The notes: generated by a model not told the origin, from the sequence alone. Positions 53,663 through 63,019 are shown, counted from the first letter of the stretch. The stretch is DNA of 64,000 nt from Leifsonia shinshuensis (GCF_013410375.1 NZ_JACCFL010000001.1:4278001-4342000), one strand, 5' to 3'. Numbers and translations are program-made.

Positions 53663-54520
53663 TCAACCGGCGGGCAGGAAGCGCCGGACGAAGTCGAGCG
53701 CCGGCTGGGCCACGTCGCGCCAGCCGTGGTCGATGGTCAACGAGTGGCCGCGGCCCTCGACCTCGACGATCTCGGTGACGCCCGGGTTCTTCTCCTGCTG
53801 ATGGAAGGTCGCCCGGGTGATGGCGAGCGGCACCGTGTTGTCCTCCGCGCCGGCGACGATGAGCAGCGGCCCGCGGTCCGGGTTTCTGGTGTCCGCGGTG
53901 ATCTCGTTGCTCGCGAACGGATTGACGTTGGCCACGACCGCCTGGAAGAGCGGAGCGCCCGCGGCGGGCACGTGGTAGGTCTCGTAGAGCGTCCGCGCTT
54001 CGTCCTCGTCCAGGTTGTTGGCCCACCCGTACGTGAACTGGTCGAAGGTGAGTGCGACGGCCTTGCCGCGGTTCGCGGGGTTGCCGAGGACGGGGAACGC
54101 CGACTTAATCGACGAGGCGGGAAGCGGGAGCACCCCGCGGAACGGCGCGTTGTCGATGGCCACGGTGACGGCGGCGGCCCCTTCGCCAGCGATCTTCTGG
54201 GCGATCAGCCCGCCGAACGAATGCCCGATCACCGCGGGCTTCGCGGGGAGCTCCGACATCGCCGCCAGGTAGTGGTCGGTGACCTGCTGCACCATCTTCT
54301 TCGCGAACACCTCCGGGTGCTCGCGCGCCTCTTCGACGCCGGGCGGGTCGTCCGGCCAGCCGGGGGCGATGGTGGCGTAGCCGTTCGCCTCGAACAGCTC
54401 GCGCCACGGGTCCCAGCTGCTGGAGAGCAGCCAGAGGCCGTGGACGAACACCACGACGGGGCGGCCGCTCGCCGTCGCGCGGTCGATCTCCGCCTGTTCG
54501 GCGTCGGTGATGTCGGTCAT
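53663..54520 (-). CDS. Alpha/beta hydrolase
   Basis: 285 residues from ATG 54520 (GAGGAC upstream). Oxyanion segment VVVFVHGLWLLSSSW, nucleophile elbow VIGHSFGGLIAQ (Ser), acid in LLIVAGAEDNTVP (Asp) and His in EVEGRGHSLTID. Cytoplasmic esterase/lipase-like enzyme, substrate unknown. The frame extends upstream to 54778, but only antisense to the VOC gene leader. Confidence 0.85.
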   Translation of the reverse strand: MTDITDAEQAEIDRATASGRPVVVFVHGLWLLSSSWDPWRELFEANGYATIAPGWPDDPPGVEEAREHPEVFAKKMVQQVTDHYLAAMSELPAKPAVIGHSFGGLIAQKIAGEGAAAVTVAIDNAPFRGVLPLPASSIKSAFPVLGNPANRGKAVALTFDQFTYGWANNLDEDEARTLYETYHVPAAGAPLFQAVVANVNPFASNEITADTRNPDRGPLLIVAGAEDNTVPLAITRATFHQQEKNPGVTEIVEVEGRGHSLTIDHGWRDVAQPALDFVRRFLPAG

Positions 54521-54701
54521 GGGCGTCCTCTCTCTCGGGCGACCGCGGTGGCCGCCTCGTCGGCAGGCAAGGTGGGGCTGCCCTGCTCCGTCGTCGGCTC
54601 GGTGCGCACCGGCACCCGCTCTGTCTAGAGGGAGCCATCCCGTCCTGTCTAGGGTGGACCCCGCTGTCCCCCCGCGCCGGTGGGCCGTTACACTCCGGAG
54701 G

Positions 54702-55133
54702 ATGACCGCACGGATCGCGAACGTCACCTTCCACGCCGACGACCCCGCCGCCCTCGCCCGGTTCTGGGCCGCCGTCATGGGCTACCCCGAGCCGGAGTGG
54801 CTGACCCCGGAGGAGGAGGCCGAGCTCCGCGCCGCCGGGCTGACCGACGACGACCTCGCCGCCCGCGCGGTGGCGTGGGACGAGGACCCGGCGCACCAGC
54901 GCTTCTACTTCACCCGCTACCGGCACGAGAAGAAGCACCGCAACCGGATGCACATCGACATCACGCCGGCGTCCGGCCGGCACGCGACCCGCGAGGAGGT
55001 CGAGGCCGAGCGCGACCGCCTCGTCGGGCTGGGCGCGACGGTGGAGAAGGTCCTCGACGGGTCGTGGGGGCCGTATCCGGAGTTCGCGATCATGATGCGC
55101 GACCCGGAAGGGAACGAGTTCTGCCTGCAGTGA
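54702..55133 (+). CDS. VOC-family (glyoxalase-like) protein
   Basis: 143 residues. Two beta-alpha-beta-beta-beta modules begin ARIANVTFHADDPAALARFW and end PEFAIMMRDPEGNEFCLQ, the glyoxalase/bleomycin-resistance pattern. A TTACACT -10-like sequence sits about 14 nt before ATG 54702 and CGGAGG directly abuts it, so the mRNA may be leaderless. Function unknown. Confidence 0.85.
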   Translation: MTARIANVTFHADDPAALARFWAAVMGYPEPEWLTPEEEAELRAAGLTDDDLAARAVAWDEDPAHQRFYFTRYRHEKKHRNRMHIDITPASGRHATREEVEAERDRLVGLGATVEKVLDGSWGPYPEFAIMMRDPEGNEFCLQ

Positions 55134-55137
55134 GCGG

Positions 55138-56211
55138 TCAACGGTCCTTGAAGTAGCGGAAGAGGTGCTTCTCGCTCATCGCCGCCGCCGCGACGGCCGT
55201 CCCGATCAGAGCCCCGGCCACGCCCGCCAAGGGGATGCCCACGAGCGACGCGAAGACCGCGAACTGATCCCCGCGCTCGACCATCGAGGCGCCCACCGCA
55301 GCGGCTCCGACCCCGATCACTCCCGCCGCCGCCGCCCAGCCTCCTGCCTCGAGCAGACCGAGCGCCAGGAGGTCACCCTTCCGCAGCCCGGCGTGGAGCG
55401 CCGAGGTGTGCTGCAGGCGCCGCATCCTGACGCCGGCGAATCCGATCCCGGCGGCGATCACGGCGGCCGCCGGTGCTGCGGCTCGAGTCAGGCGGTCCGT
55501 GAAGGACGCATTCCCTTCGAATGATGCGCCCTGCGAGGAGTTGAGCTGCATGATCTGAGGCTTGTCGGCGCCGTCGCCGGCGGAAGGCGACATGGTCGCG
55601 AGCAGGAGGGTGCGGAGGTTCGGCAGCTGCGGCCACGCCGTCGCCCAGCATTCGTCGTACGACCCGAGCGCGCTCCCGACCGACAGGATCGCGTAACCGA
55701 AGCCCGGACGCCGACCGTCGGACGGATAGTCGAAGACCTCCGCCACCCGCATCGGGCCGGCGTCTGTCGCGACCTCGTCACCGAGGCCGGCGCGGATCAT
55801 GTCCGCGAGTTCGCGCGGGAGGAGCACACCGCTCGGTGACCCCGCTCGGTCCGAGACGACAGCGGAGAACCCGGGCGAGACCTCGTGCGCCGGGACGGGC
55901 GCGTCCGGGAGGGTCGCGATCGTGATCTTCCGCGCGGACGAGCGCAGGGCTCCCGAGGCCGTGACGCCCGGAACGCCAGCCAGCGCTTCGCAGGCTGCGC
56001 CATCCACGCGGCCCTCCGCGACGAGGATCTCCGTCGCGGCGCCCGACGAGCGAAATCTCTCGGCGGAGGCGACCAGGCCGGAGGTCGTCAACGCGTCCAG
56101 GAGGACGAGGGAGGCGAAGACGACAGCCGACAGGATGCCGAGCAGCGCGAAGCGGGTGGTCCCCGTCACGATGTTGCGACCCGCCTCGCGAAACAGAGCG
56201 GAGAGCTTCAC
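55138..56211 (-). CDS. ABC transporter permease of the bacteriocin operon
   Basis: 357 residues from GTG 56211. One N-terminal membrane helix (FALLGILSAVVFASLVLL), a large extracellular domain (about 45-245) and three C-terminal helices (PAAAVIAAGIGFAGV, LGLLEAGGWAAAAGVIGVG, SLVGIPLAGVAGALIGTAVA): a FtsX/MacB-like layout. Overlaps the ATPase gene by GTGA. With ATPase and adaptor it probably exports the lactococcin-972-like peptide or protects the producer. Confidence 0.75.
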   Translation of the reverse strand: MKLSALFREAGRNIVTGTTRFALLGILSAVVFASLVLLDALTTSGLVASAERFRSSGAATEILVAEGRVDGAACEALAGVPGVTASGALRSSARKITIATLPDAPVPAHEVSPGFSAVVSDRAGSPSGVLLPRELADMIRAGLGDEVATDAGPMRVAEVFDYPSDGRRPGFGYAILSVGSALGSYDECWATAWPQLPNLRTLLLATMSPSAGDGADKPQIMQLNSSQGASFEGNASFTDRLTRAAAPAAAVIAAGIGFAGVRMRRLQHTSALHAGLRKGDLLALGLLEAGGWAAAAGVIGVGAAAVGASMVERGDQFAVFASLVGIPLAGVAGALIGTAVAAAAMSEKHLFRYFKDR

Positions 56212-56828
56212 CCGGCCCCACTTCCTCCGAGCGCACCCAGATCGAGCAGCCCGGTGCACGCGTCGCGCGTACGTGCGTCGTGCGTGGCGACGACGACGAT
56301 GGTGGACGGGTCGGCGACCGCCGCGATGGCCGCGTCCACGCGCTCCGCGGTGCGTCGGTCGAGCTGGGCGGTCGGCTCGTCGATCAGGAGGAGACTCGGT
56401 CGCGAGGCCAGACCGCGGGCGAGCATGAGGCGTTGCGACTCCCCGCCGGAAAGGTCGCCGAAGGGTCGGTGCGCGACGGACTCCAGCTCGAAGCGCGCGA
56501 GGAATTCGTGCGCCTGCTCTTCCGCGGCGGGCGCGGACTCCCCGCGGGCGAGGATCGGCAGGGCGACGTGATCGAGGGCGGTGCGGCGGGGCGAACCGAA
56601 CGGATTCTGGAACACCCAGCTCACCCTGTCGATGCCTGTGAGGTGGATCGCCCCCTCCACGGGCCGGTTCCGCCCCGCGAGCAGGGAGAGCAGGGTGCTC
56701 TTCCCCGAGCCCGACGGGCCGGTCAGGGCGTAGACCTCTCCGGGCCGGAAGGCGAACGTCAGACTCCGGAACAGCCAATCCCCGGACCGCCCGAAACGAT
56801 GGCCCACCCCGTCGAGCGCTACGTGCAC
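56208..56828 (-). CDS. ABC transporter ATP-binding protein of the bacteriocin operon
   Basis: 206 residues. Walker A GPSGSGKSTLLSL, Q-loop WVFQNP, signature LSGGESQRLMLARG, Walker B LLLIDEPTAQLD and H-loop ATHDART. GTG 56828 is chosen because VHVALDGVGHRFG matches the first beta strand of LolD/MacB-type ATPases; it overlaps the adaptor gene by 10 nt. Confidence 0.92.
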   Translation of the reverse strand: MHVALDGVGHRFGRSGDWLFRSLTFAFRPGEVYALTGPSGSGKSTLLSLLAGRNRPVEGAIHLTGIDRVSWVFQNPFGSPRRTALDHVALPILARGESAPAAEEQAHEFLARFELESVAHRPFGDLSGGESQRLMLARGLASRPSLLLIDEPTAQLDRRTAERVDAAIAAVADPSTIVVVATHDARTRDACTGLLDLGALGGSGAG

Positions 56829-57889
56829 GCCGGGCGCCTCGCGCTGGAGAGCAGCACCGTGTCCGGCCGCTGCTCGGCGTCGAACAGGACGAAGGTCTGG
56901 CCGAGCTGGGATCCGACGATCCTGACGCGTAGAGCCGCGTCGCCCGTGGCGACACAACCGGCAGCGCCCTCGATCGCGTACACGGCCGACGGAGGGACGA
57001 CGCCGACGCGGACCGGAGTAGAAAGCTCGATCGTGCCGCGGATCGCGCCGCCACTGGCCGCCTCTCCTGCGGGGTCGCCACGCCCGGTCGCTGTCGCGGC
57101 GTCGTCGCGCTGGAGAGATGGGGTGGCCGCCAGGGCGGCGAGTGCCGCCGGGTCATCGATCCCCGCCCCCTCGATGGGGACCGCGACCGAGTCGACGGTC
57201 AGCGTCCGTTCGCCGTCGACGAGGTCGGCGATCGGCTCGATCACGGACACCCGGGTGGTCGCGCCCGATGTCGTCGCGAGGACATCGCCGGCCTGCTGGG
57301 TCTCCCCGACGGAGGTCCGGCACTCGCCGATCGTGACGGACGCCGCCGGAATCCAAACGATGCGGCCGGCGTCGACGCGCTCGGAGTCGGGGGCAGTCTC
57401 CCCGGCCCGCTCGAACATCGTGGCCGCTGCCGCCAGCGTGCGCCGACCCACGGTCCCGTCCGCGGTCAGCGTGTAGCCGAGTCGCACGAGCTCCTTCTGG
57501 AGGGCCGTGACGTCCTCCCCCCGGTCGCCGATCCCGAGCTCCCGCCAGAGCGGCACCGCGGTCGCGAGCGCGACCAGCGGACGCCCGTCGATGCCGGCCA
57601 GCGCCGACCCGGACTCCACGACCTCCCCCGGCGCGCAGGGGAAGGAGGTGACGCGACCGCCCGTCCCGGACTCCAGTCGCGAATCCGGCTGGGAGTCCAC
57701 GCGCAGGGTGACGCCACGCCGGTCCGTGTAGTCCTGGTACGAGACGGGAGCCGAGGTCGCGATGCGCGGGGCTGCGAGGGAATGCGGCGGCTCGGCCGTC
57801 ATCCACAGCCAGACGGACGTCGCTCCCGAGGCGAGCAGGGCGAGGACGACGACCGCGATCACGGCGGCTCGTGGGAACCAGGCCCTCAT
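56819..57889 (-). CDS. Peptidoglycan-binding membrane-fusion-type adaptor of ABC exporter
   Basis: 356 residues. An N-terminal membrane anchor (VIAVVVLALLASGATSVWLW), then beta-rich adaptor segments (VTSFPCAPGEVVESGSALAG, lipoyl-like) and a PG_binding_1 repeat (LGIGDRGEDVTALQKELVRL...GYTLTADGTVGRRT). Further adaptor strands follow. This is the adaptor type used by actinobacterial MacAB-like exporters to span the cell wall. Overlaps the lipoprotein gene by ATGA. Confidence 0.82.
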   Translation of the reverse strand: MRAWFPRAAVIAVVVLALLASGATSVWLWMTAEPPHSLAAPRIATSAPVSYQDYTDRRGVTLRVDSQPDSRLESGTGGRVTSFPCAPGEVVESGSALAGIDGRPLVALATAVPLWRELGIGDRGEDVTALQKELVRLGYTLTADGTVGRRTLAAAATMFERAGETAPDSERVDAGRIVWIPAASVTIGECRTSVGETQQAGDVLATTSGATTRVSVIEPIADLVDGERTLTVDSVAVPIEGAGIDDPAALAALAATPSLQRDDAATATGRGDPAGEAASGGAIRGTIELSTPVRVGVVPPSAVYAIEGAAGCVATGDAALRVRIVGSQLGQTFVLFDAEQRPDTVLLSSARRPACT

Positions 57890-58500
57890 CGCGTCTGCTT
57901 GTCCAGGAGCCCGAGGGGGTCGTGGCTGCACTCCTCGAGCGCCTTCTCGCCGCGCGTCTTGTCGCTGAACGGATAGGTCTGCCCGAGTGTGTCGCGCGCC
58001 ACGTCGGCTGCAGAGTAGGTCGGTGGAACCGCCTTCTTCCTGACAAGGCAAGCCGCCATGATCGCGTCCTCATCAAGGTTCTGCGGGTTGCGTTTCATCA
58101 GGAAGTAGAGCGAGCCGACTGTGTCCAGACCGGAGGAGGCCGAACACTCATCTGCGATCCCGTTGGCCTCAGCGGTCGTCGTGCCCCTACCTGGCCGGAA
58201 CTCATAGCCTCCACCAGGTCGGAATCCCCTGAAGGTGACGTTCCGCTCTCGCATGCACGTCGTGAAGGCGCTCTCCATCTCGGCGAACTCCGCGTCGGAG
58301 ATCCGGTCGTCCTCCAACGCCTTTCGTTCGAAGTCGGTGGTCGCGCGTCTTCGAGCCTCCTCGAATTCGTCCGCCCATCCTTTCGCCGACGCCGTCGGGA
58401 TGATCGGCACGGCTTCGTCGGGATTTTCGGCGGAGGAACACCCCGAAAAGGCGAGGAGACAGGCGATTGCGATCGCGAGCCGCTTGCTGAGTCTCTTCAT
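57886..58500 (-). CDS. Lipoprotein of the bacteriocin operon (putative immunity or accessory factor)
   Basis: 204 residues. Signal peptide MKRLSKRLAIAIACLLAFSG with lipobox FSGC (Cys21), then a mainly helical, charged domain with two or three Cys (TTCMRERNVTF, IADECSASSG, AACLVRKK). No named family recognised. As the gene directly after the bacteriocin it could be a surface immunity protein; this is inference from position only. Confidence 0.7.
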   Translation of the reverse strand: MKRLSKRLAIAIACLLAFSGCSSAENPDEAVPIIPTASAKGWADEFEEARRRATTDFERKALEDDRISDAEFAEMESAFTTCMRERNVTFRGFRPGGGYEFRPGRGTTTAEANGIADECSASSGLDTVGSLYFLMKRNPQNLDEDAIMAACLVRKKAVPPTYSAADVARDTLGQTYPFSDKTRGEKALEECSHDPLGLLDKQTR

Positions 58501-58519
58501 CACTGCTCTCAGCGACGAC

Positions 58520-58549
58520 GGTGGGGTGGCGAGCACGCGCCACCCCACC
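58520..58549 (-). terminator. Hairpin between bacteriocin and downstream operon
   Basis: GGTGGGGTGGCG pairs perfectly with CGCCACCCCACC around a 6-nt loop, 10 nt after the bacteriocin stop. There is no T-run on the minus strand, so it may be an attenuator or mRNA-stabilising stem that leaves more bacteriocin message than transporter message. Confidence 0.65.
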
Positions 58550-58558
58550 ACGGTCGGC

Positions 58559-58858
58559 TTAGTAGTTGTAGTAGTACCAGGTGTTTCCGGTCACGGTCCA
58601 CGCAACCGAGGAGTACGACCACGACCCTCGCGCCGCGTCCGGCGAACGGTAGCACGCGTACGAGTTGCACGCCGTGGAGCGGTGCAGCTTCGACCCGTGG
58701 TGGTAGTTCGACCACGTCTTGCCGGAGTTGCCGTAGTCCCACGTGCCGCCCTCGGGGTAACTGACGTATGCGCTGGCGGGCGCCGCCCCGATGCTCGCCC
58801 CGATCGTCAACGCGCCCGCCGCGAGGACGGTCGAAACGACTCTGTTTCTCAACTTCAC
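58559..58858 (-). CDS. Lactococcin-972-family bacteriocin precursor
   Basis: 99 residues from GTG 58858 (AGGA 8 nt upstream). Sec signal peptide (KLRNRVVSTVLAAGALTIG...APASA) and a mature peptide of about 70 residues with the family pattern: GGTWDYG near the start, KTWSNYHHGSKLHRST, and an aromatic end NTWYYYNY. Lactococcin 972 binds lipid II and blocks septum formation. The mature part has two Cys (in STACNSYACYRS) that could form a disulfide, unlike the Cys-free lactococcal prototype. Confidence 0.88.
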   Translation of the reverse strand: MKLRNRVVSTVLAAGALTIGASIGAAPASAYVSYPEGGTWDYGNSGKTWSNYHHGSKLHRSTACNSYACYRSPDAARGSWSYSSVAWTVTGNTWYYYNY

Positions 58859-58980
58859 AATCACTGTCCTATCTGTATCGCCTGACATTGCTGATTTCAA
58901 TGTCAAGCGTCAGGCTAGCGGACGAGCGTCCGCGTGTGAAGCCCCTGGCCCCACGCCCCCCTCCCGGCTACCGTGGCGGC

Positions 58981-60219
58981 ATGACCCCGTCGTCGAAGTC
59001 CGAGGCGTTCCTGGAGGCCGACGGGATCGAGGTGCGCATCTCGAACCCGGAGAAGGTCGTCTTCCCCGAGCCGGGACTGACCAAGCTGGACCTCGCCCGC
59101 TACTACCTCTCAGTCGCCGACGGGGCCCTCCGCGGCGCGGGCGGCCGGCCGATGGTGCTGAAGCGGTTCGTGAAGGGGCTGACGCAGGAGCCGTTCTTCC
59201 AGAAGCGCGTGCCGGAGGGCCACCCGTTCTACATCGACACCGCGACCCTGCACTATGCGAGCGGCACGTCCGCCGAGGAGGCCGTGCTGCGCAACGCCGC
59301 CGGGCTGGCGTGGGTGTCCAACCTGGGCTGCCTCGACCTGAACCCGCACGCCGTGCGCGCCGAGGACCTCGACCATCCCGACGAGCTGCGCGTCGACCTC
59401 GACCCGATGCCGGGCGTCGACTGGTCGCAGATCGTGGATGTGGCCTTCGTCGCGCGGGAGGTGCTGGAGGACCACGGGCTCGTCGGCTGGCCGAAGACGT
59501 CCGGCTCGCGCGGCCTGCACATCCTCGTCCGCATCACGCCCGACTGGGGCTTCGCCGACGTGCGGCTGGCGGCCGAGACGCTCGCCAGGGAGGTCGAGAA
59601 CCGCGCGCCCGGGCTCGCGACGGCGCGCTGGTGGAAGGAGGAGCGCGGTGAGAGCGTGTTCGTCGACTTCAACCAGAACGCCAAGGACCGCACCGTCGCC
59701 TCCGCCTACTCGATCCGGCCGCTGCCCGACGCGCGCGTCTCCACGCCGCTCGACTGGGATGAGGTGCGTTCGCGCCGGCCGGAGGAGTTCACGGTGCTGA
59801 CGGTGCCGCAGCGGTTCGCCCAGGTCGGCGATCCGCACGCGGGCATCGACGACGCGGCAGGCTCGCTGGACGCCCTGCTCGCGCTGGCCAAGCGGCTCGG
59901 GCCCGCCGAGAAGGCGCCGCGGGCCGGCGACGGCGCGGGACGCCGGGTCTCGCAGATGCCGCTCATCGAGGTGGCGCGCACGAAGACCAAGCCCGAGGCG
60001 CTGGCGGCGCTGGAGGAGTGGAAGGCCGCACATTCGGAGGTCGCGGGGCTGCTGCACCCGGCCGACGAGCTGCTGGACGGCATGCGCGGGTCGAGCTCGC
60101 AGTGGTACCGGGTGCGGATCAACCTCCAGCACGTCCCGGAGTCCGACCGGCCCGAGCAGGGCGCGCTCGTGGCCGACTACGACCCGTGGGCCGGGCGGGA
60201 GTGGCCGGGACGGCCCTGA
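58981..60219 (+). CDS. LigD-type polymerase domain protein (stand-alone)
   Basis: 412 residues. Archaeo-eukaryotic primase-like polymerase of NHEJ: ISNPEKVVFPEPGLTKLDLA start, metal-binding DxD in LRVDLDPMPG, TSGSRGLHILVRI nucleotide loop and VFVDFNQNAKDRTVASAYS (third Asp). No ligase or nuclease domain; the C-terminal 110 residues are a charged helical tail. ATG 58981 is 15 nt past a CTACCG stretch without strong SD. Fills ends for ligase during double-strand-break repair; a Ku gene is not in the window. Confidence 0.9.
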   Translation: MTPSSKSEAFLEADGIEVRISNPEKVVFPEPGLTKLDLARYYLSVADGALRGAGGRPMVLKRFVKGLTQEPFFQKRVPEGHPFYIDTATLHYASGTSAEEAVLRNAAGLAWVSNLGCLDLNPHAVRAEDLDHPDELRVDLDPMPGVDWSQIVDVAFVAREVLEDHGLVGWPKTSGSRGLHILVRITPDWGFADVRLAAETLAREVENRAPGLATARWWKEERGESVFVDFNQNAKDRTVASAYSIRPLPDARVSTPLDWDEVRSRRPEEFTVLTVPQRFAQVGDPHAGIDDAAGSLDALLALAKRLGPAEKAPRAGDGAGRRVSQMPLIEVARTKTKPEALAALEEWKAAHSEVAGLLHPADELLDGMRGSSSQWYRVRINLQHVPESDRPEQGALVADYDPWAGREWPGRP

Positions 60220-60279
60220 CGCCGGGACCAGGCACGATCGGTCATTCCGGCCCGGCCCTTCCCGACATACCCTGACCCC

Positions 60280-60486
60280 ATGAAACGCAGTTGGCCGTTC
60301 CTCGTCCCCGGCATCGTCCTCGCGGCGATCGGCCTGGTCTGGACGTTGCAGGGCACCGACGTGCTCGGCGGGTCGGTGATGAGCGGGTCCTCGTTCTGGG
60401 GGATCGTCGGCGTGATCCTGCTCGTGGTGGGGGTGGTGCTGATCGTGATCGGGATCGCGCGGAGGCGTGCGCGGCGCACCGGGTGA
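60280..60486 (+). CDS. Small membrane protein with two helices
   Basis: 68 residues: helix 1 PFLVPGIVLAAIGLVWTLQG, helix 2 FWGIVGVILLVVGVVLIVIG, and an Arg-rich cytoplasmic end. A TACCCT -10-like hexamer precedes it by about 10 nt. This size and pattern is common in actinobacteria; function unknown. Confidence 0.75.
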   Translation: MKRSWPFLVPGIVLAAIGLVWTLQGTDVLGGSVMSGSSFWGIVGVILLVVGVVLIVIGIARRRARRTG

Positions 60487-60566
60487 ACCGCAGGTGACCG
60501 GCGGGTGTCGCGCCGGCCAACATCCGGCTCCGAATCCGCCGGACGGGGTGAGTTCTGTGCGTTCCC

Positions 60567-61880
60567 GTGGTTCCGTGTCCAGACGTGGACGTCGATCGCA
60601 GACATTTTCTGACCCTCGCGGGCGGCCTCACCGCCGGAGCCCTGGCGGCAGGCACCGCCTTCGCCGCGCAGGCCGCGACCCCCGGAACGGCGGCCGCCTC
60701 GGCGCCCCCGCTGCCCGCTCCGGCGGCCTCCGGCATCGACCACATCGTGGTCGTCATGATGGAGAACCGGTCGTTCGACCACCTCGTCGGGTGGATGCCC
60801 GGCGCGACCGGGCTGCCGAGCGGGCTCCGCTACATCGACCGGTACGGCTTCCCGCACACGCCCCATCACCTCGCCGACTTCCAGGGCTGCGGCCATCCCG
60901 ACCCCGACCATTCCTTCGAGGGCGGCCGCATCGAGCTGAACGGCGGGAAGTGCGACGGCTGGCTGAAGGCCGGTGAGAACGACGACTTCTCGATCGGCTA
61001 CTACGACCGGGCCGACCTCGGCTTCTGGGGCCAGGCCGGACCGCAGTGGACGGTGTGCGACCGGTACTTCGCCGCAACGCTCGCCGAGACCTACCCGAAC
61101 CGCTTCTACATGCACGCCGCGCAGACCGACCGCCTGCATAACTCGACCGCCACGGCGACGATGCCGACCATCTGGGACTCGCTCGCGGCGGCGGGCGTGA
61201 GCGGGAAGTACTACTTCAGCGATGTCCCGTTCCTGGCGCTCTGGGGCACGAAGTACCTCGGCATCTCGCACCCGTACGCCGACTTCCTCGCGGACTGCGC
61301 GAGCGGATCGCTGCCCGCCGTGTCGTTCGTGGACCCGCGCTTCGAGGACGAGGCGTCCGGCACCTCCGGCGACGACCACCCGCACGCCGACCTCCGCAGC
61401 GGCGAGCTGTTCCTCAACGAGATCTACCACGCGGTCACGACGTCGCCGAACTGGGCGAAGACCCTGCTCGTCGTCAACTACGACGAGTGGGGCGGCTTCT
61501 TCGACCACGTGGTTCCGGGCACCGCCCCCGACGCGACGCCCGCTGCCGGGACCGGCCAGCGCGGCTTCCGCGTGCCGTCGCTGGTCGTCTCGCCGCGAGC
61601 CAGGCGCGGCTCCGTGGCGCACGGCACCTACGACCACACATCGGTGCTGAAGACGATCGAGTGGAGGTTCGGCCTCCGCGCCCTCACCCCGCGCGACGCC
61701 GGGGCGCGCAACATCGCGGAGGTCCTCGACTTCGCGTCGGCGCCGAACACCGCCGCGCCCGCGTACACCGTGCCGCCGTTCGTCGCCGGACCGGCCTGCA
61801 CCCCGGTCGGTCCGCCGGCCGCCGAGGAGTGGGCGCCGCTCAAACAGAAAGCCGTCGCAGAAGGGTGGACGCTCCCGTGA
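60567..61880 (+). CDS. TAT-exported phosphoesterase (phospholipase C/acid phosphatase family)
   Basis: 437 residues. The twin-arginine signal DRRHFLTLAGGLTAGALAAG directs export of the folded enzyme. The phosphoesterase family pattern follows: HIVVVMMENRSFDHLVGWMP (nucleophile region), TYPNRFYMHAAQ, VVNYDEWGGFFDHVVP and TYDHTSVLKTIEWRFG. Likely hydrolyses phospholipids or phosphate esters outside the cell. The GTG at 60585 could be the true start, shortening the lead by 6 residues. GTGA overlap with the next gene. Confidence 0.88.
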   Translation: MVPCPDVDVDRRHFLTLAGGLTAGALAAGTAFAAQAATPGTAAASAPPLPAPAASGIDHIVVVMMENRSFDHLVGWMPGATGLPSGLRYIDRYGFPHTPHHLADFQGCGHPDPDHSFEGGRIELNGGKCDGWLKAGENDDFSIGYYDRADLGFWGQAGPQWTVCDRYFAATLAETYPNRFYMHAAQTDRLHNSTATATMPTIWDSLAAAGVSGKYYFSDVPFLALWGTKYLGISHPYADFLADCASGSLPAVSFVDPRFEDEASGTSGDDHPHADLRSGELFLNEIYHAVTTSPNWAKTLLVVNYDEWGGFFDHVVPGTAPDATPAAGTGQRGFRVPSLVVSPRARRGSVAHGTYDHTSVLKTIEWRFGLRALTPRDAGARNIAEVLDFASAPNTAAPAYTVPPFVAGPACTPVGPPAAEEWAPLKQKAVAEGWTLP

Positions 61881-63010
61881 CCATCAGCAGAAACCGCACA
61901 CGCCTCATCGCGGGCCTCGCCGTCGCGGCCGCGGCCGTCCTCGGCGCGGCGGCGGTGGCGCTGCCGTCCGTCACGGCGACCGTGAGCGCGGCGACCACCA
62001 ACTCCTACCTCCCGGGTGCGAAGCACGTCTTCGTGATCAACCTGGAGAACAAGGGCTACGACGAGACCTGGGGACCCGGGTCCGCGGCCCCGTACCTGTC
62101 GACGACGCTCCGCAGCCGGGGCGTGCTGCTGAACGCCTATTACGGGACGGCGCACAACTCGCAGCCGAACTACGTGGCCGAGATCTCCGGCCAGGGACCG
62201 AACCCGCAGATGCAGGCCGACTGCCAGACGTACTCGCCGTTCGTCGGCACCGGGACCGCCTCTCCCGGTCAGGCGGTCGGCGACGGCTGCGTGTTCCCGT
62301 CGACAGTGAAGACGGTCGCCGACCAGCTCACCGCCTCCGGCCGCACCTGGAAGGGTTACATGGAGGACATGGGCACCCCGTGCCGGCATCCCGCCCTCGG
62401 CGCCGTGGACGACACGCAGAAGGCGAAGGTCGGCGACGAGTACGCCGCCCGTCACAACCCGTTCGTCTACTTCCAGAGCATCACCGGATCGGCGGCCTGC
62501 GCCAAGAACGACGTCGACCTGTCGAAGCTGCCGACCGACCTAGCGTCCGTCTCGACCACGCCGAACCTCTCCCTGATCACGCCGAACCTGTGCGACGACG
62601 GCCACGATTCCCCGTGCGTCGACGGCCGGCCGGGCGGTCTCGTGAGCGCCGACGCCTGGCTCAAGCAGTGGGTGCCGAAGATCACCTCCTCGCCCGCGTT
62701 CAAGCAGGACGGTGTGCTGGTGATCACGTTCGACGAGTCGGACGGACCGCAGTCGGACGCCTCCAGCTGCTGCAACGAGGGGCCGGGGCCGAACACGGCG
62801 CTCCCCGGCATCTCGGGCCTCGGCGGCGGACGGGTCGGCGCGCTCGTGCTGTCGCCGTTCGTGAAGGGCGGCACGTGGTCGACCACGCCGTACAACCACT
62901 ACAGCCTGCTCGCGAGCATCGAGGACACCTTCGGGCTGCCGTACCTGGGCTACGCCGCGACGCCGGGACTCAACCACTTCGGGCTGGACGTGTACAACTA
63001 CCGCAACTGA
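61877..63010 (+). CDS. Secreted phosphoesterase/acid-phosphatase-like protein
   Basis: 377 residues from GTG 61877. Sec-type signal (RLIAGLAVAAAAVLGAAAVA...SA), then the AcpA-like phosphoesterase pattern HVFVINLENKGYDETWGPGS, YYGTAHNSQPNYVAEISGQ, LVITFDESDGPQ and PYNHYSLLASIEDTFGLP. Different subfamily from its upstream partner but the same fold; the stop-start overlap shows co-expression. Probable role in phosphate scavenging. Confidence 0.87.
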   Translation: MTISRNRTRLIAGLAVAAAAVLGAAAVALPSVTATVSAATTNSYLPGAKHVFVINLENKGYDETWGPGSAAPYLSTTLRSRGVLLNAYYGTAHNSQPNYVAEISGQGPNPQMQADCQTYSPFVGTGTASPGQAVGDGCVFPSTVKTVADQLTASGRTWKGYMEDMGTPCRHPALGAVDDTQKAKVGDEYAARHNPFVYFQSITGSAACAKNDVDLSKLPTDLASVSTTPNLSLITPNLCDDGHDSPCVDGRPGGLVSADAWLKQWVPKITSSPAFKQDGVLVITFDESDGPQSDASSCCNEGPGPNTALPGISGLGGGRVGALVLSPFVKGGTWSTTPYNHYSLLASIEDTFGLPYLGYAATPGLNHFGLDVYNYRN

Positions 63011-63019
63011 GCGAGGGCC

